The notes beneath the pieces were generated by a model that was given only the letters and a program-made list of their open reading frames with translations, did not search any database and was not told where the DNA came from. Positions 1 through 5,552 of a stretch of 5,677 nt of DNA are shown piece by piece (position 1 is the first letter of the stretch; every line of letters starts with the position of its first letter). A program made the translations under genes and the position numbers. Source of the stretch: Phycisphaeraceae bacterium (GTDB lineage: Bacteria > Planctomycetota > Phycisphaerae > Phycisphaerales > Phycisphaeraceae). The stretch spans positions 1 through 5,677 of the forward strand of contig SKPT01000659.1 in NCBI GenBank assembly GCA_007119405.1, given 5' to 3'.

Positions 1-41
1 CCTACGTCAATGCCGCGCGCCGCGGCCGTGACGCCTCGCCC

Positions 42-1301
42 TCACGTCACCGCGGCCGCCTCCGCCGACGCCGGCTCGATCAGCGCCGGATCGATCAGCA
101 CCCCGCCCTTGATCAGCGCCTTCTGCAACCGCTCCAGCGGCACCTCGCCATCGGCGATCCGCTCGCGCACCAGCATCGCCGCCGCCACCCCGCACGCCTC
201 GCCGCTGACCGCGCACGTGCCGATCGCCCGCACCACGTCGATCACCGTCTGGTCGGCCGAGATGCAGCGCCCCGCCACGAACAGGTTCGGGCACCCGTCG
301 GCCTGGATCGACCGCAGCGGAATCGGGTACACCGGCCCGCGCCGCCGCCAGTCACCCGTCATCCCCACGCAATCCTCGAGCCAGACGTGGCGGTGCCGCT
401 CGCCCAGCGAGAAGCGGTTGTGCACCCGCCGCGTGATGCGCAGGTCCGGGATCGACGGCAGCCCGAACGGGTAGATCGCGTCGGCCGGGTGCTTCGCCCG
501 CTTCTCCGCGAGCTTGTCGCGCAGCAGGCGACGCGAGTCGAGCACGTGCCGCGTGACACTGCGATGGTCCGTGCCGCTGTAGAACGGGCCCACCGCCCGG
601 TTGCCATCGCGATGCTCCTTGTCGTAGCGGTTGGAGAACTGCATCAACTTCAGCTCGCCGTTGTGAATCTCGTAATACCAGCTCGCCAGCACGTTGTGCT
701 CGAAGTGCTCCACCGCCACGCCCGCCAGGTGGCACACGTCCGCGTCGCCCGTGGCGTCGATGAACTGCTCGGCCTGCACCGCCAGCCGGCCGCTCTTGTT
801 CTCCACGATCACGTGCGTGAGCCCGCCCCCCTGTCGCGTCACCTGGCAGACGCGCGTGTCGTACATGATCGTCACGCCCGCGTCCTCGAGCACCTGCTCC
901 ATCTCCATCTGAAAGGCGTACGGGTTGAACCCGGTCAGCAGCCGCTTGTCGCTGCGTTGCGACGGATCGCCGCCCGGCTTCCAGCACTCGGGCACGGGCA
1001 GGAACCGCGCCGCCGGCACCGGCGCCTTGAGCTCGGCCACGGAGCGATGAATCAGCTCCTCGGCGATGCCGCCCATGATCTGCCGGCCGTAGCCGTCGCA
1101 CAGCGGCAGGTACATGATCACGTTGCCCAGCGTCGCCAGGCCCCCGAGCCCGAACACCCGCTCGATCAGCACCACGCGAACCCCGTGCCGGGCCGCCGCC
1201 AGCGCCGCCGCCACCCCGGCGATGCCGCCGCCGGCGACGAGCACGTCACATCGCTCGTCAACCGGCACCTCCCGGCCCGGCTCCATCACGGTCTCATTCA
1301 C
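42..1301 (-). CDS. FAD-dependent oxidoreductase (PF12831-like), second gene of a two-gene operon
   Basis: Predicted 419-residue flavoprotein that would oxidise or reduce a small molecule using bound FAD; the substrate is unknown. Seen in sequence: an N-terminal Rossmann dinucleotide fold at about residues 18-47 (VLVAGGGIAG, then the acidic E47 in VVLIER), a GLGGLATLG segment at 51-59, an IDATGDAD motif at 181-188 that in such flavoproteins closes the FAD site, and a C-terminal FVAGRCISAD block at 341-350 followed by a glycine/alanine-rich helix (SGEACGVAAAM). This order is typical of the FAD_oxidored (PF12831) family. No Fe-S cysteine cluster, signal peptide or membrane span is visible, so it is probably cytosolic. 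Start: the GTG at 1301 overlaps the TGA of the upstream Gfo/Idh/MocA gene as GTGA and lies 8 bases after AGGAG (1310-1314). A TTG at 1307 is too close to that site, and an in-frame ATG at 1286 is an alternative. Family call firm, substrate unknown. Confidence 0.9.
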   Translation of the reverse strand: MNETVMEPGREVPVDERCDVLVAGGGIAGVAAALAAARHGVRVVLIERVFGLGGLATLGNVIMYLPLCDGYGRQIMGGIAEELIHRSVAELKAPVPAARFLPVPECWKPGGDPSQRSDKRLLTGFNPYAFQMEMEQVLEDAGVTIMYDTRVCQVTRQGGGLTHVIVENKSGRLAVQAEQFIDATGDADVCHLAGVAVEHFEHNVLASWYYEIHNGELKLMQFSNRYDKEHRDGNRAVGPFYSGTDHRSVTRHVLDSRRLLRDKLAEKRAKHPADAIYPFGLPSIPDLRITRRVHNRFSLGERHRHVWLEDCVGMTGDWRRRGPVYPIPLRSIQADGCPNLFVAGRCISADQTVIDVVRAIGTCAVSGEACGVAAAMLVRERIADGEVPLERLQKALIKGGVLIDPALIEPASAEAAAVT

Positions 1302-2254
1302 AGCCAATGCTCCTGTGCCTCCAACGCTTCCAGCCCGATGCGCATCGAGTCGATCACCTCGTCGACCGTCGGCCGCCCGGCGCGCCCGCGCTCCACCGCC
1401 TCGACAAACGCCACGTGCTCGTCATACGCCCCGCTGCGCACCTCCGGCGGCTCATCCTCGTCCGGCTGCCGGTCGACCACGAGCTCACCCCCCTGCCAGC
1501 ATTGCAGCCGATGCTGCCGGGCCCCGATCAGGTCCACCGCCGCCGCCCGCTCGCCGGCGAACAGCTCGTAACGCTCAACGTGCACGCCGGTCGTCGGCAG
1601 CGCGTGCAGGCACCCCCGCGCCCCGTCGGCGAACCGCAGCGACAGCTCATACCACGCGCTTTGCATCGCCGGCTGGCAGAAGCGCGCCGTCCGCACCTCG
1701 CGGACCTCCCCGGCCAGGTGGCGCAGCGCGTCGATCGCGTGGATGCCCGTGCCCCAGATGAACTCCGGCTCAGCCCGGCGGTGCCGCGCCTGCGTGGCCC
1801 GCAAAAAGTGCACCGGCCCGGCCTCGCGGCAGAAGCCCACCGCCTCGTTCAGGTATGGAATGAACCGCCGGTTCACCGACACCTGGTGCACCACGCCCGT
1901 GCACCGAGCCACCTCCGCCAACTGCCACGCCTGCGCGAGCGACTCGCCCAGCGGCTTTTCAATGATGCAGGGGATGCCCGCCTCGAGCAGCCGCGTCGAG
2001 ACCTCGAGAATCGCCGCAATGGGCACGATCGCGGCGCAGGCATCGGGCTGCACCCGGCGCAGCATCTCGTCGACGTCGTCGAAGGCGGCCTTGAAGCCGT
2101 AGCGCGCGCAGAAGGCTTCGGCGCGGTCGCGTTGGCGGTCGCAGGCGGCGGCCAGTTCGATGCGCCCGGGCTGGTCGCGGGCGATGCGGGCCAGGGGCCC
2201 GGCATGCTCGGAACCGCTGTGCGCCCCGCAGCCGATCAACGCGATCCTGAGCAT
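1298..2254 (-). CDS. Gfo/Idh/MocA family oxidoreductase (first gene of the left operon)
   Basis: Predicted 318-residue NAD(P)-dependent oxidoreductase of the Gfo/Idh/MocA family, whose members oxidise or reduce sugars, cyclitols and their derivatives. Seen in sequence: N-terminal Rossmann loop IALIGCGAHSG (residues 4-14); the family EKP motif at 99-101 (IIEKPLGES), whose lysine is the usual catalytic residue; an NRRF segment at 128-131; and GTGIHAIDALRHL (168-180), which carries the histidine (H172) and acidic (D175) residues expected in the C-terminal alpha/beta domain. Length is slightly short but within family range. Start: the ATG at 2254 places the Rossmann strand at the N-terminus and lies 6 bases after a strong AGAAGGA site (2261-2267). 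A longer reading to 2353 adds 33 residues of non-family sequence and would overlap the divergent gene, so it is rejected. The 3' end contains the Shine-Dalgarno of the downstream FAD oxidoreductase, implying coupled translation. Substrate not predictable. Confidence 0.93.
   Translation of the reverse strand: MLRIALIGCGAHSGSEHAGPLARIARDQPGRIELAAACDRQRDRAEAFCARYGFKAAFDDVDEMLRRVQPDACAAIVPIAAILEVSTRLLEAGIPCIIEKPLGESLAQAWQLAEVARCTGVVHQVSVNRRFIPYLNEAVGFCREAGPVHFLRATQARHRRAEPEFIWGTGIHAIDALRHLAGEVREVRTARFCQPAMQSAWYELSLRFADGARGCLHALPTTGVHVERYELFAGERAAAVDLIGARQHRLQCWQGGELVVDRQPDEDEPPEVRSGAYDEHVAFVEAVERGRAGRPTVDEVIDSMRIGLEALEAQEHWL
1310..1314 (-). promoter_or_regulatory. Shine-Dalgarno deciding the GTG start of the FAD oxidoreductase
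   Basis: On the minus strand AGGAG is embedded in the last codons of the Gfo/Idh/MocA gene (GAG-GCA-CAG-GAG-CAT-TGG-CTG-TGA). It stands 8 bases before the GTG at 1301, an ideal spacing. It is only 2 bases from the TTG at 1307 and 23 from the ATG at 1286, so it supports the GTG. With the GTGA overlap it suggests termination-reinitiation coupling. Confidence 0.7.
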
Positions 2255-2260
2255 CGACGA

Positions 2261-2267
2261 TCCTTCT
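2261..2267 (-). promoter_or_regulatory. Shine-Dalgarno deciding the ATG start of the left-operon Gfo/Idh/MocA gene
   Basis: AGAAGGA on the minus strand, 6 bases before the ATG at 2254. It supports the short 318-residue form over the 5'-extended reading frame. Confidence 0.75.
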
Positions 2268-2272
2268 CGTGT

Positions 2273-2295
2273 GGCATGAACGCCCGCCTCATGCC
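2273..2295. promoter_or_regulatory. Inverted repeat, candidate operator or leader hairpin
   Basis: Perfect 7-bp arms GGCATGA (2273-2279) and TCATGCC (2289-2295) separated by 9 bases. The repeat lies in the leader of the minus-strand operon, between its putative -10 (2307-2312) and its Shine-Dalgarno (2261-2267). Arm length and a half-site spacing of about 1.5 helical turns suit binding by a dimeric repressor just downstream of the start of transcription. It could equally fold in mRNA close to the ribosome site. No regulator gene is present in the window, so the role is inference. Confidence 0.4.
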
Positions 2296-2306
2296 GGGGG
2301 CCGACC

Positions 2307-2312
2307 ATTGTA
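2307..2312 (-). promoter_or_regulatory. Putative -10 box for the left (Gfo-FAD) operon
   Basis: Minus-strand TACAAT matches the TATAAT consensus at five of six positions. Transcription would begin near 2300, leaving a leader of about 45 bases that includes the inverted repeat and the Shine-Dalgarno. No convincing -35 hexamer lies 16-18 bases upstream, so the site is tentative. Confidence 0.4.
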
Positions 2313-2335
2313 ACGCCCACCGAGGCCCTTGCCCG

Positions 2336-2344
2336 TGTTAGACT
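2336..2344 (+). promoter_or_regulatory. Putative extended -10 promoter giving a leaderless mRNA for the SDR gene
   Basis: TGTTAGACT has the TGN extension and a TANNNT-type -10 (TAGACT, four of six to consensus) and ends 7 bases before the ATG at 2352. Transcription from this box would begin at or one base before the start codon. No Shine-Dalgarno-like purine run occurs in the bases before the ATG, which agrees with leaderless translation. There is no good -35, which an extended -10 could compensate. Confidence 0.4.
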
Positions 2345-2351
2345 GCCGGGC

Positions 2352-3356
2352 ATGAAGGTTCTCTACATTGGCGGCACCGGGCAGATCTCCTTCGACTGCG
2401 TGCACGAGTCGGTCAAGGCCGGCCACGAGGTGTACGTGTTCAACCGCGGCCACCACAACGCGGGCCTGCCCGACGAGGTCAACGTCATCGTCGGGGACAT
2501 GAACGACGACGACGCCTACCGCCGCCTGGCCGAGCGCGGCTTCGACGTCGTCAACCAGTTCCGCGTCTTCAAGCCCGAGCAGATGCGCCGCGACATCGAC
2601 ACCTTCGCCGGCCGGTGCGGCCAGTACATCTTCATCTCCTCGGCCTCGGCCTACCAGAAGCCGGTGCGCCACCACGTCATCACCGAGGACGCGCCGCTGG
2701 AGAACCCCTACTGGCCCTACAGCCGCGACAAGGCCGACTGCGAAACGCTGCTCACCCGGCAGGACCGCCTGCCCTGGACCGTCGTGCGCCCCAGCCACAC
2801 GTCGCGCACCAAGTGGCCCACCGCCTTCGGCGAAGGCGACGAGGCAGCGCTGCGCATGCTCGAGAACCGCCCCGTGCTCGTGCCCGGCGACGGCACGAGC
2901 CTCTGGACCATCACGCGCGGCGAGGACTTCGCCCCGCCCTACGTCAGGCTCTTCGCCAACGACGCCGCGCTGGGCCAGGCGTTTCACCTGACCAGCGACA
3001 ACGCGTACATGTGGAACGAAATCTACCGCGCCATCGCCCGCGCCGTCGGCGCCGACGAGCCGCGGCTGGTCCACGTGCCCAGCGAAACGATGATCCGCTA
3101 CAACCCGGCCTGGCAAGGCCCGCTGCTGGGCGACAAGACCTGGTCGGTCGTCTTCGACAACACGAAGATCAAGCGCGTCGTGGGCGACTTCCACGGCCCG
3201 ACGACGCTGGACGCCTTCATGCAGCGCGTCGCCGCCCACTTCAATCGTGGCGAAGCCGAGGCCCGGCGCGACGCATCGCTGGGCGCGCTGATGGATCGCA
3301 TCATCGCGGACCAGCAGGCGCTGGGCACGGTCGTCGACACAGCTTCCGATTCATGA
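2352..3356 (+). CDS. NAD-dependent epimerase/dehydratase-like SDR
   Basis: Predicted 334-residue extended or atypical short-chain dehydrogenase/reductase, probably acting on a sugar or nucleotide-sugar with bound NAD(P). Seen in sequence: N-terminal nucleotide-binding fold MKVLYIGGTGQIS (residues 1-13; GGTGxxx glycine loop), then the second strand HEVYVFNRG (25-33), a GDM segment at 48-50, the ISSASAY strand (95-101) with the likely active-site serine, and YSRDK at 123-127, matching the YxxxK catalytic pair (Y123, K127). VVRPSHT (144-150) is the usual substrate-side RPxxx segment. No signal peptide or membrane span. The ATG places the Rossmann strand at residue 1 and there is no Shine-Dalgarno. 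It is transcribed divergently from the Gfo-FAD operon across 97 bp, so co-regulation is likely. The atypical group includes epimerases, dehydratases and the CSP41-type non-enzymatic proteins; the retained YxxxK favours an enzyme. Exact reaction unknown. Confidence 0.92.
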   Translation: MKVLYIGGTGQISFDCVHESVKAGHEVYVFNRGHHNAGLPDEVNVIVGDMNDDDAYRRLAERGFDVVNQFRVFKPEQMRRDIDTFAGRCGQYIFISSASAYQKPVRHHVITEDAPLENPYWPYSRDKADCETLLTRQDRLPWTVVRPSHTSRTKWPTAFGEGDEAALRMLENRPVLVPGDGTSLWTITRGEDFAPPYVRLFANDAALGQAFHLTSDNAYMWNEIYRAIARAVGADEPRLVHVPSETMIRYNPAWQGPLLGDKTWSVVFDNTKIKRVVGDFHGPTTLDAFMQRVAAHFNRGEAEARRDASLGALMDRIIADQQALGTVVDTASDS

Positions 3357-3359
3357 CGT

Positions 3360-3376
3360 TTCAATGGTTGATTGAA
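3360..3376. repeat. Small palindrome just after the SDR stop codon
   Basis: TTCAAT (3360-3365) and ATTGAA (3371-3376) are perfect 6-bp complementary arms around a 5-base loop, starting 3 bases after the SDR stop. The stem is AT-rich and weak and no T-run follows, so it is not a convincing terminator by itself. The left half belongs to the 9-bp direct repeat described separately. Confidence 0.5.
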
Positions 3377-3389
3377 CCTCACCCGCGCC

Positions 3390-3473
3390 GGTGCCACGGC
3401 TTGTCCCGAAGGGCAAGCCGTGCACTTGCCGACGATCGCACGGCTTGCCGCTTCGCGGTCAAGCCGTGGCACC
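3390..3473. repeat. REP/BIME-like nested palindrome made of two mirror hairpins
   Basis: Outer arms GGTGCCACGGCTTG (3390-3403) and its exact complement CAAGCCGTGGCACC (3460-3473) form a 14-bp perfect inverted repeat. Inside, each half is its own hairpin. Hairpin 1 (3391-3425) pairs CACGGCTTG (3395-3403) with CAAGCCGTG (3414-3422) and adds CCC/GGG around a GAA loop with one bulged T. Hairpin 2 (3439-3468) pairs the same 9-mers and adds CCGC/GCGG around TTC with one bulged T on the other side. The hairpins are near reverse complements of each other. The middle arms (3414-3423 and 3438-3447) can also pair over 10 bp. The element lies between convergent genes and may act as a bidirectional terminator or 3' stabiliser. 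No T-tract follows, so terminator function is inference. Confidence 0.75.
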
Positions 3474-3512
3474 CTGATACGGCCCATCCGGGTAAAGTCC
3501 ACCATTCAATGG

Positions 3513-4556
3513 TCAATCAGACCGTCGATCCACGACGACGGTCGCACCGCTGCGCATCGACTCGTAGCCGGCCTCGATGACGGCCAGCGTGGCGCGCTCT
3601 TCCGGACCGCTGGTGGCCGGGGTCCGGCCGCACCTTACCGCGTCGATGAACTCGCGCATCTGGCGCACGAAGTGAGCCGGCGCACCACCCGTGTCCGGCT
3701 CGCGGCAGTCGATGACCTCGGGCTCGTCGGCGTCCTTGTGATGGACGCTGACACGCTGCGGGTCGCGCAGGTCCGTCCAGGCGGTACCCGCGCTGCCGAA
3801 GATCACCACGTCGCGGAAACGCTTGAACCCGCGCAGCTCCACGCTGCTGGTCAGGTGAGCCGCGGCCCCGTCATCGAACCGCAGCAGCGCCATGACGCTG
3901 GCCTCGACGCCCGGGGCGTCCAGCTCATCGGAGCGCACCTCATGCGCGGTGATGCGGCTGACCTCCCCCAGCAGCATGCGCGCCAACGACACATGATGGA
4001 TGCCGTTGAGCAGCCACACGCCCGAGCCGCCAAGCTCCGGCCGGCTCAGCCAGGCACGCCGCCCCGGGTACCCGTACTGCTGCGTCCCCGACCCCACGAA
4101 ACTCAAGCGCCCCGCCAGCGGCTGGCCGAGCCGCCCGGCGGCGACGACCTCGGCCAGGCGGATCGACGTGAGGTTGTAGCGGGCCGACTCGGCGACCATC
4201 AGCGTGACGCCGGCTCGCCCGCAGGCGTCGATCATCGCGTCGGCGTCCGCCAGCGTCGGGGCGATCGGCTTCTCGACCAGCACCGCCCGCCCCGCACCGG
4301 CCGCCTCCTCGGCGCCCGCGCGGTGCAGCGCGTGCGGCGTCGCCAGCACCACCGCCGCCCCCTGATGCGCCGCCAACGCCTCGCCCAGCGTGTCATACGC
4401 CGCCGGCTCGCCCAGCTCCGCGAGCAGACCGGCCCGGTGCTCGCGGTCGGGATCCACCACGGCCGCGAGACGCACATCCTCCTTTGACGCCACCGCGCGG
4501 ATCGCCTGCGCGTGACGCAGGCCCGCCCAGCCCAACCCGACAACGATCAGATCCAT
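3513..4556 (-). CDS. Gfo/Idh/MocA family oxidoreductase (last gene of the right operon)
   Basis: Predicted 347-residue NAD(P)-dependent oxidoreductase. Seen in sequence: DLIVVGLGWAGLRH at residues 2-15 (GxGxxG loop); VDPD at 34-37 closing the second beta strand; EKP at 95-97 (VLVEKPIAP) with the presumed catalytic lysine; an ESARYN segment at 123-128; and NGIHHVSLARMLLGE at 184-198, the histidine-containing helix of the C-terminal domain. Length is typical of the family. It differs widely from the other Gfo/Idh/MocA protein here, so the two are not a recent duplication. The ATG at 4556 is preceded by a purine-rich GAGGGAG (4567-4573) at 10 bases and follows the kinase stop by 33 bases, consistent with one transcript. 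Its stop codon abuts the repeat-rich convergent gap. Likely a dehydrogenase for a sugar or cyclitol; the substrate cannot be named. Confidence 0.92.
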   Translation of the reverse strand: MDLIVVGLGWAGLRHAQAIRAVASKEDVRLAAVVDPDREHRAGLLAELGEPAAYDTLGEALAAHQGAAVVLATPHALHRAGAEEAAGAGRAVLVEKPIAPTLADADAMIDACGRAGVTLMVAESARYNLTSIRLAEVVAAGRLGQPLAGRLSFVGSGTQQYGYPGRRAWLSRPELGGSGVWLLNGIHHVSLARMLLGEVSRITAHEVRSDELDAPGVEASVMALLRFDDGAAAHLTSSVELRGFKRFRDVVIFGSAGTAWTDLRDPQRVSVHHKDADEPEVIDCREPDTGGAPAHFVRQMREFIDAVRCGRTPATSGPEERATLAVIEAGYESMRSGATVVVDRRSD

Positions 4557-4566
4557 GGCCAGCTCG

Positions 4567-4573
4567 CTCCCTC
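4567..4573 (-). promoter_or_regulatory. Shine-Dalgarno of the right-operon Gfo/Idh/MocA gene
   Basis: Purine run GAGGGAG on the minus strand ends 10 bases before the ATG at 4556, inside the 33-base gap after the kinase gene. Spacing is slightly long but acceptable. It suggests independent ribosome entry at this gene rather than strict coupling. Confidence 0.5.
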
Positions 4574-4589
4574 GCCCATGCGCCGACGC

Positions 4590-5552
4590 TCAGACGCGCA
4601 TGATACCCAGGCGATCACTGATCCGGCGCACGGCGTCGAGGCGGCTGCGCCGGGCGCGGGCGCGGCGCTTCCAGTCGACGCGGCCACCCAGCCAGCGCAG
4701 ATGCAGGTACAGCCGCCCCGCGTCAAGACGGCGGTCGAAGTCGCCGGGCGCCTTCCCGGCGAAGCGCGCCGCCACGTACGCATCGCGGCAGGCGCGCACC
4801 TCCTCGACAGACCAATCCTCAGTCAACGCCGCCAGGTCGATCACACCGGCGCCGATCGCGGCCGACTCCCAGTCCACGGGGTAGACCGTCTCGTCCTGCA
4901 CCAGGACGTTGCTGGGGTAGAACTCGCCGTGGATCAGCGTCTCGTCACCCCCGAGCAGCTCCATCGCACGGTCGGCGAACGCAGTGCACAGCTCCGCCAG
5001 CCAGCGCGCGTCGCGATGATCGCTGGCCTGCATCGCCGCGCGCTCGGCCCAGAAGCGGTAATACGAGGCGTCATACCGGCAGAGAAATGCGTAGCACCGC
5101 TCATCCAGTTGCCCTGTGTGCATCGCGTGGAAGCGGCCGATCCATGTCGCCACCTGCGACAGCGGGCAGCGATGCACCATCTTGCCCGCCGGCTGGGCGC
5201 CAGCCAGGTACTGCACGACGAGGCAGCATTGGCCGGCGCGCGGCAGATCGAACCGGCCGTGGTAGGCCGGCGTGGAGCAGCCGGCGCGACTCAGGCATCG
5301 CTCGTAAACGCTCGCCTCGTAGGGCACGCCGCCGCGGTGGCGGTTGGCCCTGGTGTTGTCCTCGCCCGCCGGGCCGTACTTGCACAGCAGCTCGACGCGG
5401 CCCGCGCCCACGCGGCAGGTCACGATCTCGCTGGCGAAGGTGCTGGCGTAACGGTTGGGCTCGCGCCGCTCGATGCTCAGATCGCCGTTGGCCGCGAGCA
5501 CCGCGGCCAGGCCTTGGGCCAGCTCGTCTGTCGCAGGGTATGTCTCGCTCAT
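4590..5552 (-). CDS. APH-fold phosphotransferase (small-molecule kinase) with HGE in place of HGD
   Basis: Predicted 320-residue cytosolic kinase of the aminoglycoside phosphotransferase/choline kinase fold, which moves the gamma-phosphate of ATP to a small hydroxylated molecule. Seen in sequence: VELLCKYG (53-60), whose K58 fits the ATP-binding lysine; an acidic helix YEASVYE (78-84) that could supply its partner glutamate; LVVQYLAGAQ (111-120), resembling the hinge; HGEFYPSN at 208-215, the catalytic loop; and VDWESAAIGAGVIDLAAL at 226-243, whose D227 fits the metal-binding aspartate. In the usual HGDxxxxN loop the base is aspartate, and here it is E210, while H208 and N215 are kept. The tail (291-320) is arginine-rich. 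The start ATG overlaps the TGA of the preceding gene as ATGA, so translation is probably coupled; no strong Shine-Dalgarno is seen. Operon partners suggest a sugar-related substrate rather than antibiotic resistance, but this is inference. Confidence 0.88.
   Translation of the reverse strand: MSETYPATDELAQGLAAVLAANGDLSIERREPNRYASTFASEIVTCRVGAGRVELLCKYGPAGEDNTRANRHRGGVPYEASVYERCLSRAGCSTPAYHGRFDLPRAGQCCLVVQYLAGAQPAGKMVHRCPLSQVATWIGRFHAMHTGQLDERCYAFLCRYDASYYRFWAERAAMQASDHRDARWLAELCTAFADRAMELLGGDETLIHGEFYPSNVLVQDETVYPVDWESAAIGAGVIDLAALTEDWSVEEVRACRDAYVAARFAGKAPGDFDRRLDAGRLYLHLRWLGGRVDWKRRARARRSRLDAVRRISDRLGIMRV

Larger units (their letters stand above)
3360..3513. repeat. 9-bp direct repeats TTCAATGGT bracketing the convergent gap
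   Basis: Identical TTCAATGGT copies at 3360-3368 and 3505-3513 face the same way and enclose 136 bp that contain the large palindrome. The right copy's final T is the last base of the minus-strand Gfo stop codon. The pattern is what a 9-bp target-site duplication would leave, but the enclosed ends show only weak terminal inverted similarity, so insertion is not proven. Confidence 0.4.

Noticed and set aside
1..41. Gene or terminator at the left edge
   Set aside because: Only 41 bases lie beyond the FAD oxidoreductase stop. I see no start codon with a Shine-Dalgarno and no convincing hairpin followed by a T-run.
387..1571. 394-codon plus-strand open frame opposite the FAD and Gfo genes
   Set aside because: It is an antisense shadow: the product is rich in Arg, His, Pro and Ala, shows no family motif, and runs across two well-supported genes. 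Long stop-free antisense frames are expected at this GC content.
1307..2341. 344-codon plus-strand open frame opposite the left Gfo/Idh/MocA gene
   Set aside because: It is fully antisense to a gene with clear Rossmann and EKP motifs, and its own translation is low-complexity with no recognisable domain.
2255..2353. 33-residue N-terminal extension of the left Gfo/Idh/MocA protein
   Set aside because: The extension has no family similarity and precedes the Rossmann strand. It would overlap the divergent SDR start, and a strong Shine-Dalgarno lies before the internal ATG at 2254.
2289..3239. 316-codon minus-strand open frame opposite the SDR gene
   Set aside because: It is Val, Ala, Gly and Asp-rich mirror translation of the SDR codons without any motif, and it also covers the divergent promoter region.
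3390..3473. Short CRISPR array or a factor-independent terminator
   Set aside because: The repeats alternate in orientation and have no regular spacers, so this is not CRISPR. No run of T follows either hairpin, so a classical intrinsic terminator is not supported, although an atypical terminator role remains possible.
3372..4487. 371-codon plus-strand open frame opposite the right Gfo/Idh/MocA gene
   Set aside because: It starts inside the palindromic repeat region and is antisense to a gene with clear family motifs. Its composition is Arg, His, Gln and Pro-rich.
4590..5552. Aminoglycoside resistance gene
   Set aside because: Only the general APH fold is recognisable. The HGE loop and the operon context with metabolic genes give no support for antibiotic modification.
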